Shown here one piece after another: positions 54,545 to 62,254 of a stretch of DNA of 64,000 nucleotides. A program made the translations under genes and the position numbers. How positions within the stretch are numbered: the first letter of the stretch is position 1; each line of letters opens with the position of its first letter. Origin of the DNA: Bacillus pumilus (GTDB lineage: Bacteria; Bacillota; Bacilli; Bacillales; Bacillaceae); NCBI RefSeq assembly GCF_038738535.1, contig NZ_CP046128.1, positions 2,356,001-2,420,000 of the forward strand, written 5' to 3'. The notes under the pieces are model-generated. The model had not been told where the DNA came from. It did no database searches and was given only the letters and a program-made list of their open reading frames with translations.

Positions 54545-55281
54545 TCAGTCCATTATTAGAAAATCCCTCACAAGGCAAGCCGATTCTCCGTTTTCATCTA
54601 GTCCCCAAAAGCTTGGGTACATCCCGTCACCGAAGCCTGTTGTAAACATGGCAATGTACACCTTGTCATGAAAACGGGTGACGAGCCAGTCCCATGTGTG
54701 CTTGTAGTTTTGCTCAAGCGCTTCTGCAAATTCCTCATAAAGATAAAAATCATTGTCCTCTTTATATCGCTTATCCTCATAAGCTTGGAGATATAGTGCT
54801 AACTCCGCATCCATAAAGCAGCCCATACCCGTATTTACTCCGTAGCCGAAGAACTCGCCTTCTTTCAATTGATTAAGTTCTTGCCCTATTCTTGTAGCAA
54901 GCTCCCAGTCTATTGCTAGCTCGTTTGTAAACTTGATCATTGCATAGGCTACTCGTTCGTCTCCGCTTTCCAACCGCTTAACTACAAGTATAATAGGATA
55001 TTTTCCTAGAGTAACCTTCCTCGTAAAAGATTGGTCCCCTTATAAAACAAAAGGATCACAGGCAACGATATGACCGCTCGTGATCTCGATATAGCCTAAC
55101 TGTTTAGCAAATAATTGATCACCCTCTTGATTGCTTGTCTCTCCATTGCTATATAGCAGGTGTGTTGGATTGATGTTGTACAAGTAATCATTCCTTTCAT
55201 TATTTTTCTGAAGCGTTTGGAATTATATACTTTTCCCCCATTTAATCCGTCAATAAAAAGCTGCAACGAGATAAGCTTCAT
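54545..55281 (-). pseudogene. DUF4241-domain gene, broken
   Basis: Three stretches in order make up one DUF4241 protein. From 55281 MKLISLQLFIDGLNGGKVYN runs to an A5 tract near 55203-55208, where the frame shifts. A second frame carries YLYNINPTHLLYSNGE and IEITSGHIVACDPFVL. An in-frame TAA near 55040 then interrupts it, and the rest reads GKYPIILVVKRLESGDERVAYA to GDGMYPSFWGLDENGES. So one frameshift and one nonsense change separate this from an intact gene of about 240 residues. The DUF4241 family has no settled function; members occur near polymorphic toxin loci. The downstream part 54545-54973 alone remains open for 142 codons. Confidence 0.8.
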
Positions 55282-55465
55282 CTCCTTTCTCGTCGATAAT
55301 ACAAGTTCCTACTTAAAACTCGATTCATCTTCTCCTTCTACTATACACCTTACTTTTTTTAGTTGGAGAAAGAATATTCTCTCTTTTGAACATTTACTGC
55401 TTTGCAATGTCTTTTTCATTAGGAAGGTTAATTAAAAAACACCCTTCCAATGGAGGGCTGTGCTT

Positions 55466-55645
55466 TTAACTATTTTCTTTTGTGTATTTCTTAATCAATG
55501 CTTCGCTAATTCTGCTTACGATATAGATCGCAACCGCTAAAATCAGCATCAACGGAAACATGCTTAAACGATCGTCTGCAACATATACAATGATCCCCAC
55601 AATGATAGCCACCACGATTGCCGTTAAAAAATGCTTCACCGCCAT
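55466..55645 (-). CDS. Small two-segment membrane protein
   Basis: A 59-residue protein. The first hydrophobic segment is HFLTAIVVAIIVGIIVYV and the second is FPLMLILAVAIYIVSRI; it ends in KKYTKENS. ATG 55645 has AAAGGGGTGA directly before it. A hairpin CAGCCCTCC/GGAAGGGTG with a T run (55433-55462) follows as terminator. I do not recognise the family. It lies divergent to another small membrane protein gene at 55836. Confidence 0.75.
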   Translation of the reverse strand: MAVKHFLTAIVVAIIVGIIVYVADDRLSMFPLMLILAVAIYIVSRISEALIKKYTKENS

Positions 55646-55835
55646 TTCACCCCTTTGTATAAATCATATACATTTTATTACACAAAAGGTTTAATTGAAA
55701 TGATTTCCATAAAATCAGCAAGTTTCGTTTGTCCGCTCTTAAAGTAGATTGCTCCCCCTTATGTTGTTCGCACAATCTCCATATGTTAAAATCAACTAAA
55801 ATATCTATTTAATGGATCAATCAGGAGGTCATTAA

Positions 55836-56024
55836 GTGTCACAGCAAAGCACGCCATCCAAAATGTTATTAATTACTTTACCCGGCGCTATTATTGCCCT
55901 TGTGATGATCTTAGGGAAAATTGATACACCTGTAACAAATATTTTATTTTATCTTGTGGCTTTTAGTGTGATGGGTTTAGTTGTTTCAAGCTTAGTAAAA
56001 GACTACAGAAAAAAGAAAAATTAA
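55836..56024 (+). CDS. Small two-segment membrane protein
   Basis: A 62-residue protein with two hydrophobic stretches (MLLITLPGAIIALVMIL and ILFYLVAFSVMGLVVSSLV) and a KDYRKKKN tail. GTG 55836 has CAGGAGGTC ahead. The family is not known to me. A terminator follows, so it is probably its own transcript, not part of the LXG toxin operon. Confidence 0.78.
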   Translation: MSQQSTPSKMLLITLPGAIIALVMILGKIDTPVTNILFYLVAFSVMGLVVSSLVKDYRKKKN

Positions 56025-56028
56025 CTCC

Positions 56029-56066
56029 TCATCTTGGGAGCTGTCGTTTATGCAGCTCCCTTTCTT
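56029..56066 (+). terminator. Terminator before the LXG toxin gene
   Basis: The stem GGGAGCTG/CAGCTCCC followed by TTTCTTT on the plus strand. Confidence 0.85.
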
Positions 56067-56118
56067 TATGTGGAAGCTTAATTGCTACGAGTACTAACAG
56101 AAAGTAAAGGAGAACGGA

Positions 56119-57675
56119 ATGAAAACCCTTGATGTCTTTGAGTTGAAGAATGGAATTGACCAAACGCTGAACAAGTTGAAGCAGCAATTACATAATGTGA
56201 AGTCCCTAGAAAAACAAATCAACCAAATCATCTCCTTAGATAGCGCATTAAAGGGAGAAGCTGGACAAGCTATAAAAGATTTTTATATGGAGTGTCACAT
56301 TCCCTTTTTGCAATTCTTTCAGATCGTCATTGAAGAATACAGCGGTGCGCTAAAAAAGACAAAACAGGCACTTCATGCTTTTGAATCAAACCCGAATGGT
56401 TTTATCTCTCAATCATTCATTGAACACGAGCTTGACCAAGGGTTAAAAAAAGCCGAACGGACTATTTCTGATATTGTATCCGATGTGAATCAAGCCCTCA
56501 GCAGGGTCAGCCATATTGAGCATTTGCCTCATGTAGATGAATCTGCTTTTCAACAAAGCTATCAAAAAGCATGGCTTGAGACGTCCAAAACCATTGGACT
56601 ACTTCATGCATTTGACAGAGAACAAACAAGTGCTCTAAATGAAACAAATAGTTCCCTTCACACAATGAAGCAATACATAGATACTTTAAGCAAGATGTTC
56701 ACTGGCCCGAAAATTGAAATTACCAGTTATCAAAAAGGCTCTATCTTCAAAAATGGAAAAGAAGAAAAAATCAGCAGCAACATCAGCGGATTGAATGAAA
56801 AAATAGACAACCCTAAAGAAAACCCAATGATGATCATGCTGAACAAGCTGAATGATAAAGAGCAATCGAATGTGGATACTCTTGTGAAGAAGAAACCGTC
56901 TAATAAAATCAATCAAAACGCCGTGTTCGTAAATGGAAAAGTATATAATACAAATGAAAAGATTGACTTCGCAAATGCCAAAACAGTTGAAGTTATTCGA
57001 GATGGAATGCTATATCGGTTACGAATATCGGATCAAAACAAAGTGAATATTGAAAGCATCACAAAGATTTCTGACTTGAAAACGGGAGAACAAACCTCAA
57101 ACATCTTAAATACAGCGGTTGAATTTACAGGAATAAATGATGCCATTCGAGCCATCACAGGGAGAGACCCTGTAACAGGTGACAAAGTCGCTGACATGGA
57201 CCGTTTAGTATCAAGCTTGTACATGATACCCGGAGCTAAAATCGCTAAAGTTGGAAAATACGTACTTAAAATAATGAAAGGAGAGAAAGTAGCCAAGAAG
57301 ATTTTCAAAACACCTTCCTTCGGCAAACATTCCGTACCAAAAGGTCCGTATCGTGAAGTAAATGGTTTCCCTGTAAAAGTAAAACCAGGCTCTCAAGAAA
57401 AACATATTCCTGATGCAACTAACTATAAACAGGAGATAGCTAATGGTAAAACAAAGAGTATCTTCTTTGGAGATAATAAAAAAGCACAAAAATTGCTTGA
57501 TAAACATGCAGGTACTGGTGATATGTTAAAAACAAAAAATAAAGAAAGAGTGGATTTTGGTCAAGTCATAGGAAAGCATTACAATACAGAGACCAATAAG
57601 TATGAAGAGACTACAAGAGGTATTATACATTATAGTAAAAACGGCGCTCACATCGTGCCTTCACAACCATCATAA
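56119..57675 (+). CDS. LXG-domain polymorphic toxin with type-50 C-terminal domain
   Basis: A 518-residue predicted type VII secretion effector. An all-helical LXG domain fills about residues 1-205 (KTLDVFELKNGIDQTLNKLK; LDSALKGEAGQAIKDFYME). A linker and a pre-toxin TG-like segment follow (VEFTGINDAIRAITGRDPVT, about 335-355). The last 90 residues match the polymorphic-toxin type-50 family: VNGFPVKVKPGSQEKHIP, ERVDFGQVIGKHYN and GIIHYSKNGAHIVPSQPS, with conserved His and Asp likely in the active site. The family is predicted to be a ribonuclease. It has no signal peptide, as usual for LXG effectors. AAAGGAGAACGG precedes the ATG. A probable immunity gene follows by 21 bases. Confidence 0.9.
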   Translation: MKTLDVFELKNGIDQTLNKLKQQLHNVKSLEKQINQIISLDSALKGEAGQAIKDFYMECHIPFLQFFQIVIEEYSGALKKTKQALHAFESNPNGFISQSFIEHELDQGLKKAERTISDIVSDVNQALSRVSHIEHLPHVDESAFQQSYQKAWLETSKTIGLLHAFDREQTSALNETNSSLHTMKQYIDTLSKMFTGPKIEITSYQKGSIFKNGKEEKISSNISGLNEKIDNPKENPMMIMLNKLNDKEQSNVDTLVKKKPSNKINQNAVFVNGKVYNTNEKIDFANAKTVEVIRDGMLYRLRISDQNKVNIESITKISDLKTGEQTSNILNTAVEFTGINDAIRAITGRDPVTGDKVADMDRLVSSLYMIPGAKIAKVGKYVLKIMKGEKVAKKIFKTPSFGKHSVPKGPYREVNGFPVKVKPGSQEKHIPDATNYKQEIANGKTKSIFFGDNKKAQKLLDKHAGTGDMLKTKNKERVDFGQVIGKHYNTETNKYEETTRGIIHYSKNGAHIVPSQPS

Positions 57676-57696
57676 ATATGAGAAAAGAGGATTGAC

Positions 57697-58035
57697 ATGG
57701 AACCTGATTCTTTATTTAAAACATTATCAAAATACAAAAATAGAGACCTTACATTGGAATATGAAAATGGATTAAGGCTAATCGGTAGAACTGATACATT
57801 TTTTGAAACTGATAACGGTCTAGAAGATGATGACATCAATTATAAAGAATATTACGCTACAGTCTTTCAAGTAAATAAGATTTTATCTCCTCCCCTTAAT
57901 AATGAAAAAGACAGTTTATATACTTGGTTAATTGAGGGAAACACTTTGTTTGAGATTTCTCTTTATGAAGATACACCACGTGCAGTTTATATGGCAGACG
58001 GTCAAAAAATATGGGAATTGGCCAGTGATGAATAA
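57697..58035 (+). CDS. Probable immunity protein of the LXG toxin
   Basis: A 112-residue acidic protein (LEYENGLRLIGRTDTFFETD; EGNTLFEISLYEDTPRAVYM) with no membrane segment or signal peptide. It has no family I can name. Its immediate position 3' of the toxin, tight spacing, low pI and the terminator right after it fit a cytoplasmic immunity protein; the call is based on position, not homology. RBS AGAAAAGAGG lies upstream of ATG 57697. Confidence 0.7.
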   Translation: MEPDSLFKTLSKYKNRDLTLEYENGLRLIGRTDTFFETDNGLEDDDINYKEYYATVFQVNKILSPPLNNEKDSLYTWLIEGNTLFEISLYEDTPRAVYMADGQKIWELASDE

Positions 58036-58039
58036 CAAT

Positions 58040-58070
58040 GAAAAGCCCTCTATATCGGAAGGGCTTTTCA
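58040..58070. terminator. Terminator after the toxin-immunity pair
   Basis: The stem GAAAAGCCCT/AGGGCTTTTC is symmetrical and may also stop transcription from the minus-strand gene on the right. Confidence 0.85.
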
Positions 58071-58075
58071 TTTAC

Positions 58076-58304
58076 TTCTGCTTTATTCCAACATAAGTCT
58101 TGGTAAGTAAGAAGGAGCTTTAGCTTTTCATCTGATGCCTTAATTTCCTGCTCTCTTCTTTTAGTAGGATGTGTACTCAGCTTTACACCCTGGACATACA
58201 AGAAGATGTCGTTTAATGTCACGTCCGATTTTCATAATCCTAGAACAGAACTTGATTATAAAGATAGTTCTGCATTGATCACATGTGCATTTTTTATAAT
58301 CCAT
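58076..58304 (-). pseudogene. Zinc-ribbon phage-type protein, frameshifted and truncated
   Basis: From ATG 58304 the frame encodes a Cys-rich head (CTCDQC and CPGCKAEYTSY) of a small phage protein normally encoded right after an HNH nuclease. The stop at 58161 looks premature: the next frame continues with TKRREQEIKASDEKLKLLL, a typical helical tail. A one-base indel near 58165 would join them, and the 3' end runs out at the LXG terminator. The ribosome site GGAGGG seven bases before the ATG is intact. Confidence 0.65.
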
Positions 58305-58662
58305 TTCCAAACCCTCCATCTTCTTTATCGGTCTTCCTACCGTGACAGGACGCACACAGCGGCTGCCAGTTAGAAGAATCCCAAAATAGTTTTTTATCTC
58401 CCTTATGCGGTTTGATATGGTCCACTACTGTAGCAGCAATCCGTTTACCTTGTAACATACAAGACTGACACAAAGGATGCTTTGTAAGATATCCTTCACG
58501 CGCCTTACGCCATCGGCTGTTATACCCACGACGTGATGATATGATTCACGGTATTGATCATAGAATGGCTTTGTACGCTTGGGGGTTGTCCTTTTCACAG
58601 TAGTCTAACCAAATAAGAATTGGACAGTTTGGTTCATTGCAGGGCTTTAACGATGTTTGCAT
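58294..58662 (-). pseudogene. Phage-type HNH endonuclease, frameshifted
   Basis: The C-terminal half is a clear HNH domain in one frame (KAREGYLTKHPLCQSC, VVDHIKPHKGDKKLFWD, NWQPLCASCHGRKTDKEDGG). The N-terminal part MQTSLKPCNEPNCPILI from ATG 58662 is in another frame. Two indels, near the C5 tract at about 58590 and near 58530, are needed to link them. Such HNH genes sit at the terminase end of phage packaging modules, so this marks a prophage remnant. Confidence 0.82.
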
Positions 58663-58752
58663 TTGACACCCTCCCCTTCATATAAAAAAGACCTTTCTTT
58701 TAAGATAAGGTCTTCTTTATTTTAGTTAGAATCAAGTTAAATATTTAATAGT

Positions 58753-59101
58753 CTAATCATTTTGATATTCTACATAATGTCTTACAACAAATGATTCAGC
58801 TGAAATATTAAAACTCGCGAAAATATTTCCATGTTGTTGATTTTGAAAAATATTTCTTTTTTCTTTGAAAAAATCGAGATCGTACCAATTGATAAATTTT
58901 AAGACCTCTTCTAAGAGTGAATTGCCAATCATATGGTTTTGGATCCATTTTTAATTGTTCATCTGATTCTTTTAATGCTTGAACACATTTTTGAACATCA
59001 TCTTCTTTTGAAAATTCAATTTCTACTTTTGTCATAGCCAATGGAATTCTATCAGTTTCTGTTCCAGGTAACACCAAAACTAATTCACTTTTATTTTCCA
59101 T
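58753..59101 (-). pseudogene. Frameshifted gene of unknown function
   Basis: From ATG 59101 the frame reads MENKSELVLVLPGTETDRIP to SDEQLK. A deletion of one A in the A5 tract near 58951 would continue it as WIQNHMIGNSLLEEVLKFIN and on to SAESFVVRHYVEYQND, ending at 58753. The second half reads like a real protein, while the unshifted tail (rich in Arg/Lys/Phe) does not. Joined, it would be about 115 residues. I do not recognise the family. Confidence 0.6.
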
Positions 59102-59187
59102 GTATAATCACTCCTTTGATATAACTATCACCTATTTATGGAATTCGTATACACGTTAAATAATCAAGTTAATATAAAGACAATAAT

Positions 59188-59211
59188 AAAAGCACCCCGC
59201 AGGGTGCTCCT
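59188..59211 (-). terminator. Terminator of the gene remnant to its right
   Basis: The stem AGCACCC/GGGTGCT with 3-base loop and TTTTATT on the minus strand. Confidence 0.75.
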
Positions 59212-59215
59212 TAAT

Positions 59216-59346
59216 CTAGTATAAAATTTCACCATCATCTTCATCAAAAGCAGATTCAGGGATAACTTCAAAGGAAGATATAGAACCAGCATTGATAAAT
59301 ATGGATCTTTTTTTGTCTAGCTGCAAAAAAGTTGTGTCTAAAGTTG
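59216..59346 (-). pseudogene. C-terminal gene remnant of unknown function
   Basis: One frame reads LDTTFLQLDKKRSIFINAG then SSFEVIPESAFDEDDGEILY and a stop, right before a terminator. It has no start or ribosome site and is likely the 3' end of a lost gene. Confidence 0.45.
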
Positions 59347-59439
59347 ATCCTCTCTCGTATCTCGTAGCTTTTCTTTAAAACTGAAAGGAAATCCGAAGGA
59401 TCATTAAATATGGATCAACCGCTTTTCGAAGCGTCTTGT

Positions 59440-59653
59440 TTATTTTGATTCTTTTTTCTTACCTGTTTTTTCTTCTCTTAGCGACACATATTGCTTTCTT
59501 ACATTTTTCACTCTCAATTGCAGCAGCTCGGATATACGCAGGCCTAGATTGATTCCGCCACAAACAGCAGCAAGTTCCTTTTGTTCCGCTCTCCAAGATA
59601 TTTCTTTATATAATAGATCTGATCAATTCCATTATTGGCTGAACAAAATTCAT
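59440..59653 (-). pseudogene. Tyrosine recombinase (integrase) remnant
   Basis: From ATG 59653 the pieces MNFVQPI, then IDQIYYIKKYLGERNKRNLL, then GINLGLRISELLQLRVKNV and LREEKTGKKKESK lie in three frames in the order of the phage-integrase core domain. The GLRISELL motif carries the first catalytic arginine. The downstream H-x-x-R and tyrosine segments are absent, so the gene is both frameshifted and truncated. Confidence 0.75.
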
Positions 59654-59770
59654 GATTTATCCCCCTGCTTGTACACTTCTTCACTCAAAGCAAAGGCCAG
59701 TCTATAATATGCTTTATTTTTAACACGATAATAATTCCTTTGGCTGAGGCTAGATCATAACTAAGATACG

Positions 59771-59945
59771 TCACTCCTTTTGCGTAAGACGATTAATTGC
59801 ACGCTGAATCCTTGATCGTTGAATGAAACTGGAACTTGGTGATGCAATAGAATAAGTTGTTGTGACTTTACGAGAAAGACTTCTGATGTTTGGAGGCTTA
59901 ACATTTTGTATTTCTTTGTCAATCTGCAAAATGAATGTCTAGGCT
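59771..59945 (-). other. Possible coding remnant, unidentified
   Basis: One frame reads QIDKEIQNVKPPNIRSLSRK and SSSFIQRSRIQRAINRLTQK before a TGA, with protein-like composition but no start or ribosome site. The interval 59346-60036 otherwise shows only the recombinase stump. Confidence 0.3.
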
Positions 59946-60036
59946 ACTTGTCTACTCCTTTCAGTCAAATAAAAAACGACTCGACGATCACCACTATAAA
60001 GGGTTGATTAGTGTCTGCAAACTCTTAATCTTGAAC

Positions 60037-60768
60037 CTATTCTTTTTCTATATGCAATGTCTTTCCATATAAATCTTCCTTTTTGAGAAGCATAGTTCTT
60101 TGACATGAAATATAATCTCTATGATCTCCCACTAAAAATGAACTCTTATCTATTAGATGGATTAAGTACCATTTGTTTTTCTCATTATCTTCCCAATAAA
60201 GAACCCTATTTGTATACCAATTTAAAAATATTGAAACAGGCTTCATTATTAAAGGTACTGGCAATGTTAGAATAAATAACATTAATCCTATGACTAGAAC
60301 CTCTTTGTATGACTGGTGGTCAAAATCAATCGCTAGAACCATATTATAAAATGTAAAATAAAAACATAGAAAACATGCAATAAACAAAATAATAACAAGA
60401 GATTTTAACCATTTATTTGATGTTATTGACTTCGAAACACTGGTTTCTTTATTTGTATAAGTTGAAACAATAAGCAACAATAAAAACTCCCCTAAATACA
60501 ACAAAAAAATCATAAAATCCCCATTTATTTTTATCGACACAAATGTTGCTCCAATATATAGAATGATTGTACAAAATAATGTATGGATAATGTACTTACC
60601 AGTTTTAAAAATAAATAATTTTTCTTTAGAAAAAAACTTCTTTTCAAGAATACCTGCTGAAATAAATGAAATTGGTTTAATGCTTTTAAAAAGAAAAAAA
60701 ATTGCAACTACAATACTTGGAACCTTATAATATTCTTTTATTACTTTGAGGACTTCATTGATATCCAT
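60037..60768 (-). CDS. Multi-pass membrane protein of unknown function
   Basis: A 243-residue protein with about five or six membrane segments (IIHTLFCTIILYIGATFVSI, FMIFLLYLGEFLLLLIVS, LVIILFIACFLCFYFTF, VLVIGLMLFILTLPVPLI). A hydrophilic C-terminus of about 60 residues (WEDNEKNKWYLIHLIDKSS) is probably cytoplasmic. Base composition is more AT-rich than the core genes, suggesting acquisition. AAAGGAG precedes ATG 60768. It is divergent from the secreted protein at 60866. Confidence 0.75.
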   Translation of the reverse strand: MDINEVLKVIKEYYKVPSIVVAIFFLFKSIKPISFISAGILEKKFFSKEKLFIFKTGKYIIHTLFCTIILYIGATFVSIKINGDFMIFLLYLGEFLLLLIVSTYTNKETSVSKSITSNKWLKSLVIILFIACFLCFYFTFYNMVLAIDFDHQSYKEVLVIGLMLFILTLPVPLIMKPVSIFLNWYTNRVLYWEDNEKNKWYLIHLIDKSSFLVGDHRDYISCQRTMLLKKEDLYGKTLHIEKE

Positions 60769-60865
60769 TTAAATTCTCCTTTTTATTTTTAAATATGGGA
60801 GGATAGACAAAAAATATGTCAAATTATAGTTATTGTACCAAATAATTAAGAGAGAGGGTTATCGT

Positions 60866-61264
60866 ATGAAAAGAATTCTTGTCGTAGCATTAACAGCAAT
60901 TCTGTTTTTTTCAATACCGTTTGTAGCATCAACTCAAGCAGCAACTCTTGTTAGTTTATCAGCAAAAAAATCTGACAATGCCGCAAAAGAAATTGAATTC
61001 ACCGGAAATGGTAAGTATATGAAATTCACATGTACTTATTCAGGAAGTACGTCTAAAGATAATATAGATGCTTTATGTGAAGTTAGAAGGAATGCTACAC
61101 CATCTAATTCAGTACAAAGATTTTATGTTGGCGGATCAAAAGGCAATAAATCTGAGAGTACCGACGTTTGGCTAGACAAAGGTGTGAAATATTCTATCTA
61201 TGTAAACGTAGAGACTCATGCTCCTTCCAATGCATCAGTTACTGGAGTCATAAAAGATCGCTAA
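60866..61264 (+). CDS. Small secreted protein of unknown function
   Basis: A 132-residue protein with a signal peptide (KRILVVALTAILFFSIPFV, cut at about TQA/AT). The mature part of about 105 residues is polar and probably beta-rich (IEFTGNGKYMKFTCTYSGS; DKGVKYSIYVNVETHAPS) with two cysteines (FTCTYS and ALCEVR) that could form a disulfide. ATG 60866 has AGAGAGGG ahead; a longer frame upstream has no ribosome site. I do not recognise the family. Confidence 0.8.
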   Translation: MKRILVVALTAILFFSIPFVASTQAATLVSLSAKKSDNAAKEIEFTGNGKYMKFTCTYSGSTSKDNIDALCEVRRNATPSNSVQRFYVGGSKGNKSESTDVWLDKGVKYSIYVNVETHAPSNASVTGVIKDR

Positions 61265-61317
61265 AATAGATAACACCTATATGGCCTTCTTTGTCCAAAC
61301 AATAGAGGAAAAAAATA

Positions 61318-61358
61318 AAAAAGCCAGAAACATTGTCTTATCAACGTTTCTGGCTTTT
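61318..61358 (+). terminator. Terminator after the secreted-protein gene
   Basis: The perfect stem AAAGCCAGAAAC/GTTTCTGGCTTT is followed by T's on the plus strand. Between here and 61664 the only feature is the tRNA fragment. Confidence 0.88.
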
Positions 61359-61377
61359 AACAGTTTTAAATCATATA

Positions 61378-61439
61378 CGTCTCAGAAGAGATTCAAACTC
61401 CCGACCGACGGCTTAGAAGGCCGTTACTCTATCCTGCTT
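61378..61439 (-). repeat. tRNA-Arg(UCU)-like pseudogene, copy 1
   Basis: On the minus strand this reads, from the D arm, GCAGGATAGAGTAACGGCC then TTCTAAGCCGTCGGTCGGGA and onward to GAGACG. That is the D loop, anticodon arm (TCT), variable loop, T arm and acceptor 3' half of tRNA-Arg(UCU), with about three changes in the T and acceptor parts. The 5' acceptor strand is not recognisable. It is probably a decayed attachment-site copy. Confidence 0.8.
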
Positions 61440-61664
61440 TAAACCTATTGATATCCACATCCATTAGCCATGTATAACGATCACTTTTCGAACTTAGACC
61501 GTATCCTCATTTACTATATTAATCAAGGGTGTTAAGGATTTCTCTACCTAGTGTAAAGAACCTTCAAATAGTTTAAACCGATTTAGGAAAAAGATCCAAT
61601 GCAGTTTGGTCTGGATGTGGTCCAAACAGTTTGAAGTTTATTTGCTTGCAGCCTGGCTTAATCT

Positions 61665-62184
61665 TCAGCAACTTCCTGCCTTCATGCTCTTATCCAATGT
61701 GAAATATTCATTCAATTCGTAACTACTTCCTTCAATTAAAGCTTTCACAATTTTATTTTCGATATCCTTACGCATTTGTTTTCCAATCCGAGCAGGATTA
61801 TATAAGCCAGGAACTGATGAAGTAACTCCAGGAGCATAGTCGGAAACTTCAAAAGTTTCTTTACCAATAAGAGAAAGGGAAACCAATACTGCGGCATTAG
61901 CTTTACATATTTAAAAAGTGGAGTCTGACCACCTACTTTGAAAATCTCATGAATAAAATTGGGATACCTAACAGGACCTGTAAAATACTCTTCTCCTCCT
62001 TCGCCTTCATACATTTCTCAACTTCCGATAAATTGGTATGCAATTTTTATTACTTCCCAACCTTGATTGCTGACGTAATACGTTGAATTACTTGTTTTTG
62101 AACATGTTCAATACCTTGAAATTCCAACCTACTTATGAAAGCTCTCTGAAACCCTTCAAATAACTCCTTCACAAGTTTATTCAT
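61665..62184 (-). pseudogene. Decayed gene of unknown function
   Basis: Pieces in several frames lie in order: MNKLVKELFEGFQRAF from 62184, then TSNSTYYVSNQGWEVIKIAY, then after a stop MYEGEGGEEYFTGPVRYPNF up to FKYVK. A one-base shift near 61907 then leads to NAAVLVSLSLIGKETFEVSD and PGLYNPARIGKQM to the end. At least two frameshifts and one stop are needed to explain it. I do not know the family. It lies between the two tRNA-Arg fragments. Confidence 0.6.
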
Positions 62185-62254
62185 TATTAATACTTGGATT
62201 AGCAGTAAACAACATAAACATTTAAAGGGAATTTGTACATTTGGAGGGAATTAA

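Noticed and set aside
57896-58222. Minus-strand frame of 108 codons across the LXG terminator
   Set aside because: Only its first third has coding character (the tail of the broken zinc-ribbon gene); the rest is antisense to the immunity gene.
61378-61439. A functional tRNA-Arg gene
   Set aside because: The 5' acceptor strand and start of the D arm are missing, and the T and acceptor parts carry changes that break pairing.
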